A DNA stretch of 64,000 nt. Source: Lactarius indigo (lineage: Eukaryota > Basidiomycota > Agaricomycetes > Russulales > Russulaceae). Shown one piece after another: positions 23,500-35,013 of this stretch. Below the pieces are notes generated by a model that was not told the origin of the DNA, searched no databases, and saw nothing but the letters and a program-made list of their open reading frames with translations. How positions within the stretch are numbered: the first letter of the stretch is position 1; each line of letters opens with the position of its first letter. Made by a program: the position numbers and the translations under genes. Where the stretch lies: assembly GCA_025766275.1 (NCBI GenBank), contig JAFKAC010000013.1, forward strand, positions 558,001 through 622,000, given 5' to 3'.

Positions 23500-25524
23500 T
23501 TGAGTCACATGATAAAGTTGGCCCATTCCCACCATACGTCGCTCAGACTCATGGCTGCCAGCAATATCGCCAAGTTTTTCAAGGCGTTCCCGGATCTCGA
23601 GGGAGACGCTATTAATGCAGTATATGACCTCTATGAAGACCAAGGACCCCAATGTGCGTCGTGCGAGATATCGCACCGTCCATCAGCTGACTCTTTATTT
23701 ATATTTTACAGATACGAATCGAAGGGTACAAGGCTATCGTTCGAATGTCCGAGGAGCAACCCAGATGGTTGGAACGGAACAGTAGACGTGCTGGTGCAAT
23801 TGCTACAGAGCGGTGCGTTCCCGCCTTGCCCTGGTGGAGGAACTACGTCTTAATGTTGTTGTTCGGCGGTTTTTCCCCAAGACGAACCGGATGTCGGGTG
23901 ATCGAGATGGCGCTCATACAGCACCTCGAGCTCGACTCCAAGGTCACCCTCGGCGTCCTCTGCGACCAGATCGTGCCCCAAACGACCCCATGGGAGACGA
24001 AGACAAGATCATCTGCGAGCCCCTCCGCGCGCTCGTTGTTGCGTTCCTCGCCCAGGACGCACGGAAGGCCCCTCTTCGCACAGCTGCAGGACCAAGGGCG
24101 CGGTTTTGCAGAGCAAGAAGCTGCGCTGATAGACACCCTCATCAAGGTACTTGGCGCGGTTTACCTTCTTAGCTCTTAGGGCACTAACGCTCTCACAGGT
24201 TGTATCCAAATACCCCGCCGTAGACGTGGCGAAACATCATCCAGGACATCCTCATCTTTCTACCCTTGTTCAGCGACGGACCCAACGCGCCGCGGGAATC
24301 GAGCTGGTGCAACTACTGTTCGCGCGAGCTGCCTCGGCGCTCAGGGAGGACCTCAAGGAGGACCTCGCACCTGGGCAGAACCCTGCGAGCCTGGAGCAGT
24401 CCCACGGGTATCTCGAGCTGTCGGACCTCCTGTGCCGCACGAAAGGCGCCGCGGATCCAGCGCAACTTTTGCGCTTCTACTGCACGTCCTCTCTCATGGG
24501 CAAAATGACGCTCAGAAGGCTGTCCCAGGAATCACGCGCGTTCTTCGTCGCACGTCTGGCTGGCGCACTTGCGGCGTGCAGTCATCAGAAGAGCCCGGAG
24601 TCTAGTGAGCTCGCGTTGATGCGGCGGCAGGTCGTAGACGCGCTGAGCGTATCCTTCCTGTGCGTCTGTTGCGACGACTACTCCGTGCCTCGCCACGCTC
24701 ACCGTCTCTCTTTTCCAAGCAGTTTTTCACCCAAGTGGCCCCATCGGACACGCAAGCGTGGGGGTCGTGCGAAATTCTATTACAGGTTGGCGGTACCATG
24801 ACCTTGCGGGAAGATTGACAGACGTAATCACTGTCTTTTTCTTTCCCGCGTCCAGAGGAAGGAACAGCAAACCAACTGGACCGTTCCAGCGCCTCTCCAC
24901 TCAGTTCTCAGTTCTGACTGAGATCTCTCGTCTAGCTAATGAACAACAGAGTCCTGAGTCGAAACGGGTAGCGGATCTCAGCAGGGTTTGCCTTCAAGCC
25001 TTTCTCTTCTGTCCTTGCCCTCTTCAACCGATACTTTTTTTTTCGGCACACTAAATTAGGCGCTGAACCGCTAATCAACTCAACACCCACTTCTTGCAAA
25101 ACCGCCGCTGCCGCCCCACCATCGTCACCACCTCCCGACACCAAAGAGTTTGTCGACGCACCACCACCTCCAAGTAAGCGGAAAGCAGGGCGAGAAGAGC
25201 CAGCCGCACTACCTCATGAGCAAAACGGAACTCAGCTGTCCATCCGAGGGCAGTATGCCTGTCCACGACGTCATCCCAAGCATATCACCTCGTCTTCATC
25301 TCCTCAGCAGTCGGTAGGCTCGGGCGCGTCGACTCCAGTAGAAGCAGTGGAAGACGGCGACCGACGGCAGCAGCAGTCATCAACGACAGCGACAACAAAG
25401 CATCTGAAAGTGGCGGACGAGGAGAAATCATCATTGTTGCTGCGGAATGGGACATCAACGCCGTCCACCGGCGGGGGTGCGTAGCCGACAGGGATTGAAA
25501 TCAAAGTCCCCACCCACACGGTAG
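23500..25524 (+). pseudogene. API5-like gene, broken (unit B)
   Basis: MAASNIAKFFKAFPDLEGD (ATG 23551) follows an in-frame KLAHSHHTSLRL stretch. IRIEGYKAIVRMSEEQ, MALIQHLELDSKVTLGVLC, ELVQLLFARAASALREDL and LLRFYCTSSLMGKMTL continue the HEAT-like solenoid. The long 3' exon from about 24310 is open through MRRQVVDAL. Lesions: an extra base in the first exon near 23641 (CCAAGGACCCC), frame loss at the VPP/DDP site near 23985, and a frameshift near 24235, where AKIIEDIL becomes AKHHPGHP. The basic PSKRKAGREEP tail is at about 25173. The N-terminus typical of API5 is missing. The 3' end is approximate. Confidence 0.7.
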
Positions 25525-25828
25525 CAGCAGTAGCAGCAGCGCCTGGATCTGCTGACGCCTGCAGGGATACCGGACCTGTTGGTTGGTTGGGATCAGCATC
25601 AAGGGTGCCGCACAGCCCGCGCTCACATCCACACTCTCTGCTCGAGAGGATACAGCGAGAGGGAACTTGATAGCAGGGCGAAGTTTAGTTTACTATAGTT
25701 GAAGAACTCATGATCCCCCGAATTATTTATGACCGTTACGTGACCAAGCAGCTCTGTGCGTCTAAGCAAACTTTAAATGCTGTGTCTGTCCGTGAGAGCA
25801 CAGACGTGTCCGCCTACTGCGCTCTTCG
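25525..25828. other. Intergenic, API5 to DOMON/b561, unit B
   Basis: Copy of 11975-12276, with the same GCAGTA/GCAGCA run at its start. No gene is seen. Confidence 0.5.
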
Positions 25829-27680
25829 ACCAGAATACTCAGTCGAGATTCGACGACCAAATTCCTGCTGGCCACGGCCCTCTTCCTTGCCCCGTCCCTC
25901 GTCAAGAGCGGCTCCTCTAAGTCCGACTTGGTGCGCCTTTGTCATCCCCGCACGCTTACACGACTTTCTCAACCGCCCCGGTCGGTGCAGGAAATAAGGC
26001 AGTCACTTGGCTCTGCCCACGACACAATATGCAGTGGATGTGTGTGCATTTTTTTTTTTTTTCATTCCTCGAACAGGGGCTGAATGGGCTATGATAGGTG
26101 ATGTGTATCGAGTGTAGCGTAGACGGGGGTACAGCGCGATATACGTGGGTCCTATTCTCGCGCGCCCGCCGGACTTTTCATTGACTCATACGATAGACAT
26201 CCTGCGCACGACGAGTAACTAGAAGCTGGGTTGGATGGCCATGTACGTGCTTAGACATCCGACCTCTCTCTCCAGAGCGCTGACGTCCACGCTAGCAGCT
26301 TCGGGCGAAACATGGGCGATAGCCCCATGGTCGTCATGTGGCCTCCTCACGGCGCGGACGGCGAGTATAGCTCGGTGGCGCTCTCGCAGCGCAAGGCGCC
26401 GTACGAGGTCATGCCGACGCCGGATCCGCACCCTCCGTTCGTTGCCAAGCTCTCGCTCACCGATACCTACGTGCGTGCTTCCCCCATATCGTTTCCGTTT
26501 CTCCTTTCGAAGGAGTCGTTCTGTAAGGTCACCGTGGAGAATCCCCCAAATAGCTTTCACAGCGGAACGTAAGTACCCTGTATATATATATCGCGGCTTT
26601 TTGTGCTTGACGTTTCGTGGTAGGCCCCGCCGGACGGGATGCAGAATATCATTTGGGCGTTCAGCCGCATGCCCCCGGGATCGGATGACCCAGATGCTCC
26701 TATCTCGATACACCACAAGGTCGGACGCGGCAAGCTCAACCTCACGCGCATACCCCCCATCCCCGCCGAGCCACCAGAACCACTCCCCCCTCCTCCTCCC
26801 CCAGTCCATCCCGGACATTCACACACCCATCCCGAAGACGAAGATGACCACGACGACGACGACGACGACGACGATGAAAAGGCCGAAGATGAGGGTGAAA
26901 ACCACGACGATGACCACGACGGGCGAGGCGGTTCTGCGAGCTTGGTGCACGGCGCGCTCTGTGCTGCGGGGTTCTTGTTCGTGTTGCCGTCTGGTGCGCT
27001 CGTGGCTCGATATGCGAAAGCGACGGGAAGTCCTAGGGCGTTCTTGCTGCACCGCCTGCTACAATTCGGCGTCGGTTCGTGCCCTCCTCCCATCCCCCAG
27101 TCGTGACTTCACTCACTGCGCGTTCATTCAGCCGGCGCGTCCATCGCGGGAGGCACCCTCGCAGTATCTGTTCATGGATGACCATAGCTCGGGCATGGCA
27201 CACAAGGTGAAATTGCGACGCCACCTAGCTTTCCCCGTACTGACAACCGATCCTTCTCCAGGTGGGAGGTGCCGGCCTCGTACTGCTGTACGTCGTGCAA
27301 GTGTGCGATTGGGAGCTGGGTCCATCGCATCCCAGCGGAGAGCCGCACCGGCACGCACGGTGCGTTGCTGGCAGGCCTGGGCGCCACGATCGTCCTGCTC
27401 TCGTTTGTCGAGACGTGGCTCGGGCTCATCTCGGCAGGCCGGTCCACGCTCGTATGGTCCGCGCTGTTATTCGTGAGTCTGAATTTTGCGTCTGCTTCGA
27501 GAAAGAAAAAACAGAGAGCTGACGGCCGCTTAGGTCGTCCCTTCGCTGTACGTCGTAGGCGTGATGACGGTGCAGCGACGGTTTGGATCTGTGAAGGAGG
27601 ACGCGAAGGGAGAGTACGTGGCGCTGGACACGCGTCCTCCTTCGAACGACGAACTCGAGGATGGAGACGAGAAATTATAG
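25829..27680 (+). pseudogene. Type-b DOMON/cytochrome b561 gene, broken (unit B)
   Basis: Same plan as 12277-14105. The expected start ATG is ACC here (25829), so the signal-peptide exon has no start. DOMON exons keep MGDSPMVVMWPPHG and SIHHKVGRGKLNLTR. The exon 26639-27106 is open from DOMON through the linker and first two helices: PEPLPPPPPPVHPGHSHTHP, a run of Asp codons (26849-26877), then LVHGALCAAGFLFVLPSGAL and LLHRLLQ. Two extra bases near 26547-26565 disturb the VENPQIAF exon, and one extra base near 27162 disturbs GGTLAYLF. The tail exon ends at TAG 27678-27680. The Asp-codon run differs in length between copies, as a triplet microsatellite would. Confidence 0.7.
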
Positions 27681-28015
27681 AATGAATGGCTTAATTATGT
27701 TATGTATTGGCCCCGTTGGCCGCTTCTTCGTCTCTTTTCTTGTCCCTGCCGTGTATAATTGTGATGTCTGCGATTGACTTGGCGGGTTGTAGTAATGTCG
27801 ACAGTATGGAGAGCATTGCCATGCACGACCCATTCCAATTTGTTACTGTAATCCGAAGCCATTTATCTATGTCGTGTTTGATGATAGGTGAAGCAGTCCG
27901 AAATCTGAAGGCAATTCAGGCACATGTGATGATCACGGCATGGTTACCTAGTCGCTGCTACTCCCCGACCCAAAGTATCCCCTTCTGTCTTTCTACGTCC
28001 CATAATTCCTCCAAA
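27681..28015. other. Intergenic, DOMON/b561 to USE1-like relic, unit C
   Basis: Copy of 202-526. No gene is seen. Confidence 0.5.
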
Positions 28016-28956
28016 ATGTCTGTCAGAGAACAAGTCGTCCGCGACCGGGTTAACCTGCTCCGCCTTGTGCGGCGTCTCAACAAATCCGTCTATGAGGCTG
28101 GCTGGGGTACGTGGCGCGACTCGACGTAATGGCTCAAATCTGAGAGGGTGCTTAAGGTGCATCCGTTGTCCAGTGAGGCCCCAAGAAGACCCAAAGTATT
28201 TCTTGTAGCAAGTGAAGCACGCCTGAAAATTGCTGGGAAACGTGGAGCTCGACAATGAGATTCAGCGTGAGTGCTCTTAACACCACATTCTCGAAAAACT
28301 CAAACACAAGGGGACTTTGGCACTGACCAGCTGGATGCGCAGAAAGCTCAGGAAGGGCCTAGGCGGACATCTGTGGCCTGCTTAACAGCCCGGAGGTCTG
28401 TATGCTATCCATCAACGAGGTACGTCGCCATGTGTATACTAAAAATGCCTTTATCAATTTCCCTTCCTTTTTTGTTTTAGTAGGTCGCTCCTGAGCCTTC
28501 GCGTCTCGAGCCATTCCTTCCATCCTTCCTATCATACCGCACCCGTTCCCATCTGTCACCCGAAAATTCGATCTGTTAACGGTCCAACGCCTTGCACCAC
28601 CCTCACACGTATGCGGAGGCTTCCGCATCCGTAGCTGTGGTGGACATGGACATGCTCTTTGACTCGATTGACGACGAGTCCCACACCTTACTTCCGCCGT
28701 ATCGGACGTCGTCCACGACCGGCCCGCGCAACACGGGGGGCGGTGCGGCGGCGACGCAGCTCAGCCCAGATGGCGCAGGCCAGACGCGGAACTCTTCTCT
28801 GGCGCGCCGGGGAAGAGAGGGTGAGCGCGAACCCGGAGGTGATGAGGCGGGATCACCGCGGGAAGGCCTTCGAAACAACGTGTCTGACGATATTGAGCGT
28901 CGGTCGTCGTCGCAATTGCGTTTTTGGTCACGTTCTTTGTCATTCAGTTCGCATGA
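28016..28956 (+). pseudogene. USE1-like tail-anchored SNARE relic, unit C
   Basis: MSVREQVVRDRVNLLRLVRR and SVYEAGWG start the frame. Downstream exons give NVELDNEIQ, ADICGLLNSPE and MDMLFDSIDDESHTLLPPYR (28646 on). The anchor-coding stretch VVVAIAFLVTFFVIQF ends at TGA 28954-28956. As in other units, a TGA precedes KLLGNVE (near 28220) and one extra base precedes the anchor. It lies convergent with NLR3. The family call is tentative. Confidence 0.4.
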
Positions 28957-29211
28957 AGGACGATATGGGAGACGGCCGTTTGACGTCGTGATCAACCAGT
29001 TACTTTTCCCGGGTTATCAAATGTGTGTGTCGGGGATTTTTTATCGCTCGACGAACTCACGTTACTTGATCATGATGGCAAAGCGTCGACAACTTGCCTG
29101 TGACTGAGTTGTTAGCGTGTACCGCCTCAGTGAACTATCATCAGCTGTAGCACGTCACATTACAGTTGGGATCGCATAAAGAAAATCAACGGGTTACTGT
29201 AGCTGTTCTAT

Positions 29212-32200
29212 CTAGGTGTTAATACAAGTAGTCCAATTTTGCCCATGTACGAAAGTCGACAAATCGAGGCGGGTTTCGTGCTCGCCGACAAGCCAGATAG
29301 TGCTCGGGCGATGAAGATTTGCCCTATGCGTTTGCGGGATCCACATGAGGAGTTCGCCTCCACTACCACATATCCACCCCTGCTCATTGATCTCGGAGTG
29401 ATTGGTGAAGTCGACGTGGCTTTTAGTTTCTGTAGTTCCTGTCGTAGCGTCCAACATACGAATTGTCCGATCGCCCGAGCCTGAGACGATGCGGTGGCCA
29501 TCTGGCGAGAATCCCACAGACATGACAGAAGACGCATGACCAGTAAATGGACCGGCCTCTGTCTCTCCCGTGCTGGCGTTCCACACACGGATTGTTCGAT
29601 CGCCCGAGCCTGAGACGATGCGGTAGCCATCTGGCGAGAATCCCACAGACATGACCCAACCCGTGTGACCAGTAAATGGGCCGGCCACTGTCTCTCCCGT
29701 GCTGGCGTTCCACACACGGATTGTTCGATCTTCCGAGCCTGAGACGATGCGGTGACCATCTGGTGAGAATCCCACAGACAAGACCGAATCCGTGTGACCA
29801 GTAAATGGGCCGGCCTCTGTCTCTCCGGTGCTGGCGTTCCACACACGAATTGTTCCATCGCCCGAGCCTGAGACGATGCGGTAGCCATCTGGCGAGAATC
29901 CCACAGACGAGACCCAACCCGTGTGGCCAGTAAATGGGCCGACCTCCGTCTCTCCCTTGCTCGCGTTCCACACACGAATCATTCGATCGACCGAGCCCGA
30001 GACGATGCGATAGCCATCTGGCGAGAATCCCACAGACCAGACCGAATCCGTGTGACCAGTAAATGGGCCGGCCTCTGTCTCTCCCGTGCTGGCGTTCCAC
30101 ACACGGATTGTTCGATCGTACGAGCCTGAGACGATGCGGTGACCATCTAGCGAGAACCCCACAGACATGACCGAATCCGTGTGACCAGTAAATGGGCCTG
30201 CCTCTGTCTCTCCGGTGCTAGCGTTCCACACACGAATTGCTCCATCGCCCGAGCCTGAGACGATGCGGTGGCCATCTGGCGAGAATCCCACAGACATGAC
30301 CCAACCCGTGGGACCAGTAAATGGGCTGACCGCCGTCTCTCCCGTGCTCGCGTTCCACACACGAATTGTTCGGTCTTCCGAGCCTGAGACGATGCGGTGG
30401 CCATCTGGCGAGAATCCCACAGACCTGACCATATTCATGTGACCAGTAAATGGGCCAACCTCTGTCTCTCCGGTGCTGGTGTTCCACACACGAATTGTTC
30501 CATCGCCCGAACCTGAGACGATGCGGTGGCCATCTGGCGAGAATCCCACAGATAAGACCGCAGTCGAGTGGCCAGTAAATGGGCCGGCATGGGTCTCTCC
30601 GGTGCTGGCGTTCCACACACGAATCGTTCGATCGGAAGAGCCTGAGACAATACGGTAGCCATCTGGTGAGAATGCCACAGACAAGACCGAATCCGTGTGA
30701 CCAGTAAATGGGCTAGCCTCCGTCTCTCCCGTGCTGGTGTTCCACACACGAATTGTTTCATCACCCGAGCCTGAGACGATGCGGTGGCCATCTGGCGAGA
30801 ATCCCACAGACGAGACCCAACCCGTGTGGCCAGTAAATGGGCCGACCTCTGTCTCTCCCGTACTGGCGTTCCACACACGAATTGTTCCATCGCCTGAGCC
30901 TGAGACGATGCGGTGACCATCTGGCGAGAATCCCACAGACCTGATCCAACCCGTGTGACCAGTAAATGGGCCACCCTCTGTCTCTCCCGTGTTGGCGTTC
31001 CACATACGAATTGTTTGATCAGAAGAGCCTGAGACGATGCGGTGACCATCTGGCGAGAACCCCACAGACATGACCGAATCCGTGTGACCAGTAAATGGGC
31101 CGGCCACTGTCTCTCCCGTGCTGGCGTTCCACACATGAATTGTTCCATCGGAAGAGCCTGAGACGATGCGGTGGCCATCTGGTGAAATTGCAATGGAATA
31201 GACCACACCCCCAACGCTTGGAATCACCATCTCCGATGATGGCCAATGAGACAATCGCCCACGTTCCACTCGTAATATCCGAGGAAATGAGCGAGAATAA
31301 CGTGCAGAGATTGGAGATAGAGACGGCGCAAATGGTAAAGCGGAAAGATAGACATGTGGAGCACTTTTTGCCATGGCCATCCCGAAATGCCGTATGAATA
31401 CAGACGCGTCATTGACCAGCGACCTCAATTTCTCTAGTTCCGTCTCAGGAACCTGTTTCAATCGTAGCTATTAGTTGTCCATCTTCCTCATCCGATCAAC
31501 AATTGTACTCACACCTTGTTTATTGGCTTGACCAGAGCCTAACCACGCCTCCGTAGTCGAGCACGCCGCGGAAACAAGACCCAGATGGCTTGTCAAGCTG
31601 AGGGCCTCCAACCAAAACAGAAGTTTATTCTCGAACAAACTTCCAAGTTTTCCAAACAGATCGCTTTCAAAATCAATATGTTTCATATGATCATCCCAGA
31701 AACGACACGCGTACAACAGAGCAGGTGGGATGTGTTTATCAACGCGCGAGCTGAGGTCTGTGACATCTTTGTTGGCAAGATATGACGTTTCGAGATTGCA
31801 GATGTTGAATTTGAGGTCTTTGAGCAGTAGATCGAGACAGGAATGGGCCAATTGATGGTGGGCGTCATCAAGATTGACGCAAAAATTGCCGCTCTTCTCT
31901 TTATTTGTGAGGAAATCGCGGAACGATGTATGAAGGGGAACGATGGGAAGGTTTTTATCGGATGAATTGACATTACTCAATAACGAGCCTAGGCGACGGA
32001 GTAACCTAGCGACGGCATTACCGTCGGAAGCATGGTCGGAGGCGTGTCGCAGAGTGGTCAATGAACGGATACTGAGGGGTTCAAATGAGGCAATGAGCTG
32101 TCCCACAATTGAGCGAAAAAGTAGCCGTGAGTTCTCGTGAGTGAAGTATCCTTCGAGGACTTCTTTGTATAACTCGTCCAATGGGTCTTGTCCACTGGCA

Positions 32201-34852
32201 CGGCGATCCGCAGTGAGCTTCAAAAGGTGATTTATACAATTTATCTCGCTAAAGTCGAAGACGTCAGGGGGGTCTGAGATGTATCCACATGCGACCGCAG
32301 CCCACTGAAACGAATCCTCTGCCCTTTCTGTCAGCTTGTCGCCGTAGGTTTCGAACACGTCCGAAGGAAGCTCCTTCTGGAGAAACGCGGAAATATCGTT
32401 ATATGTTGTAGCAGCCAGCTTAGTATCATTCATGTATTTGGTTTCGACACCTCCAACGAACGCAGACTCGATGGCGTGCTCGGGTCGCGAGGTGATGAAT
32501 ACACGAAAATTTGTTGGCAGTTTAGAAATGGCTCCAGCAAGAAATCTGTGTAAGCCGTTTTTACTGGTTACATCCCCACTCTCGTCCAAGGCGTCGATTA
32601 CGACAAGAATAGGACCAACGATGTGCAGGTCCTTAAGTGGTTCCAGGATAAGCGATTCAAACAGGGTACCGTAGTCACGGGTCCCAGCTCGCAGAGAGGA
32701 ATTGTCCTTTACGGCCCTTCCCAGTGCGGCTTTGAACGAAGGATAGCGGTCGGACAGATCGCGAGCAAGAGTCGTGAACAGGTGATAAGGTTTCGATTGT
32801 TCCTTCCGTATGAAGATAAACGATGACGTAAGACGATGGATTTTGTCGAACCGACGCGCGATCTCATGCGCAATCGACGACTTTCCCGTGCCTGCTTGCC
32901 CGAAAAGAACCAGACAACGCTCCGAATCGGGGTCGTCCACCCAATTGACGATGAAGTCCAAGAACTCCGTGCGTGTTCCCGTAAGACAGCCTTTGTCGGG
33001 CCTGAATCGTGAGCCTGTCCCATATGGGATTTCTCCGATTTTTCTATCCAGTTCTATGACGATTGTCAGATCGATAACATTCAAGTTGTCAGAACTACGT
33101 ACCTGCATCTGAGACTTGGCTAGACACCCACTTCAGCTGGGTAGCCATCCCGTCAAGTTGACTCGAAACAATTCCCACATCATCCAGAATTTGGAGTGCG
33201 GTTATCTCTGTGGTGATGCTAGCCTCGTCCAGGAAAGCCTTTCGGTGTTCGAGAAGGGTGGCGCGGAAGTCCTCGATTGTTTTGTCGACTTGGCTGCCTG
33301 GATTCTTCAATATTTGCTTCCCTAAAGACAATCTCATGTTTACGTCGGCCGCTGAAACGGGTAAAGATTACGTACATAATTGCGAATCCTTTGCGTATGA
33401 CCGGATAAAATCACAGCAATTGCAGACATGCTGTAACATGAGCGTAAGGATCTGTGCCTGCTTGGAATCACGCCGGATCGCTTTGAAACGGTCTTCCTGG
33501 TTTGCGAAATCAAATGCATCGTGCATGGCGACAAGTAAGGCTCTGATATTGTCGTCGCGTTGAAACTGTTCTAGGAGGGTCTAGCACCCGAATAAACACT
33601 GCATGAGTATTTCAATCCAACAGTAGCGCAGACAAATCACCTTGGGAATCGCAAATAGTAGGCCATGTGCCATCTTTGCATATGGGTGAAGCTGAACACA
33701 AAATTCGGCTTGGTCAGGGATTGGCAAAAAGGACGGACGATATAACGCACCTCTGCAACCGGGCTCACAGTATCCATCACCCACTTGATCCTCCCAAGAG
33801 CACCTTCCCATTTATTCGAGAGATTGATCGTCGCTATAGCTTCACCGGCACCATGGAGAGCACTCTCGGCAGGCGACGCTCCCAGTCGATCGGCCGCTGG
33901 CGGGATTGGGATGTTCATCTCGCTACGAAGGCGATCGGTAGGAGGTGAGAGAGTTTCAGAGCCGATGGCGATGGTGGATCGAGTGGGATTCGTGGACTCC
34001 TGGGCTACAGAGGGCCCCTCAGCTTCTCCAGAAGGCGAGTCGCTGATTACGGTCGATCGGATAACGGGGGGGTTGATGGGCAAGATCGGATCGGAAGTTG
34101 TGTTCGGTGACACAACGACTGTCAAGTAAAGCGTGACCGACTCTCCGGTCTGTCTACTGCCATTGGTGAGGACAAAGGGTGTGTCTATCATCCGAGGTAT
34201 TAGTTAGTCGAACAAGCGAGGCTAATAAGAAACGAACCGATTTTGGATTCGACAGGTATCATCTCATGAGATCCGATAATGACATCTCGACATGCGAATC
34301 GTTTCGCATAAAGATGTAGTATAAGAGGTGTAGACGGTTGCAGAATACTGAACAGGCTCAGCCGAAGAAAGCACTGAAAGGGACTTGGATGGCTCACAAT
34401 GCACCAAGACTCTCGGCCCACCTCGCGGTCCGCCTCTTGGCCGAAACACTTGGTGTCTTCTTTTCTATCGCCTGACTGGCGACAGTAACAAAGAACTTTA
34501 GGCCAAAAGAATTCTTGAGATCAGGAACATTGAGTGCCCGGAGGACTGAAGAAGAAATTAAAATACTATCGGAGAATCAACGGGTTAGGATTCAAGTACG
34601 TACCTGTCACTTGAACACGGAGTTGGGATGGACCTCTCTGCGGCTCGGCGTCTCGAGGGCTGTCCAAGGACAGTTCTTGACTGAGTATCGGAGCACAAAA
34701 AAGGGGACGGAAGCACCCTCTTCCTGGATTTCGCGATGATGAAGGACCACGGCTGGGGTGGTGGGTTACGATCAAGTGAGCACGGGATAATGGCCATCTA
34801 CGCACGAATTCGAAGGGACTTGGTCGCGCTCTGAATGTTGTGCGGCAGCCAT
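29212..34852 (-). CDS. NLR3: C2-NACHT-WD40 STAND receptor, best-preserved copy
   Basis: A predicted cytoplasmic non-self sensor of about 1,730 residues. Exon 1 is 34852-34806, exon 2 34752-34604, exon 3 34545-34398. C2 domain: QLRVQV, VLRALNVPDLKNSFGLKFFV, LILHLYAKRFACRDVIIGSH. Then comes a Ser/Thr/Pro linker (34191-33750), LHPYAKMAHGLLFAIPK, and a helical exon (TLLEQFQRDDN to WVSSQVSDAG). NACHT follows in one open exon (33059-31499) with Walker A GQAGTGKSS and Walker B VVIDALDES. A GTGAGT...AACAG intron joins it to the WD40 exon (31461-29212), with 14 intact 43-residue repeats and a C-terminal tail ending WTTCINT. The only possible defect is a TAA inside the 24-base GT-AG segment at 33352-33375, removed if that segment is spliced. 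It is divergent from the truncated DOMON/b561 gene. Confidence 0.85.
29424..31200 (-). repeat. 14 WD40 repeats of 129 bp, all in frame (NLR3)
   Basis: Consensus core [15 protein letters not shown]. Differences cluster at few codons: the residue before and after the Asp in SGSxDxTI, the pair after GET, and the residues around Val in HTxxVx. Confidence 0.95.
33352..33375 (-). other. 24-base in-frame GT-AG segment in NLR3
   Basis: On the coding strand it starts GTACGTAATC and ends GTTTCAG. It holds a TAA in the reading frame; removing it leaves the frame open (DSQL-S-ADVNMRL). NLR2 has the same at 19138-19161. In NLR1 and NLR4 the same 24 bases read through without a stop. Confidence 0.6.
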
Positions 34853-35013
34853 ACTGGATAGGATAGTGTTTTGGAGGTCAGTGGATTGGGGGATAGAGTG
34901 AGGGTGCGGTTCGAGCGTCCAAGTGAGCACGAGCTGTCCACGCAATAACGAGATAAAGTCGAACTTTGAGCTCACGCTGTGGAATTCTGAATGCTCCCAC
35001 AGCTGTCAAGAGT

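Larger units (their letters stand above)
14435..28015. repeat. Tandem segmental duplication, unit B
   Basis: 13.6 kb, same gene order and strands as unit A. The first DOMON/b561 gene here is type a instead of type c. NLR2 has 9 WD40 repeats instead of 14, which accounts for about 650 bases of length difference from its neighbours. Confidence 0.9.

Noticed and set aside
28200..28240. TGA in the USE1-like relic read as selenocysteine
   Set aside because: Basidiomycetes are not known to make selenoproteins, and no SECIS-like structure was recognised; a nonsense codon or intron is simpler.
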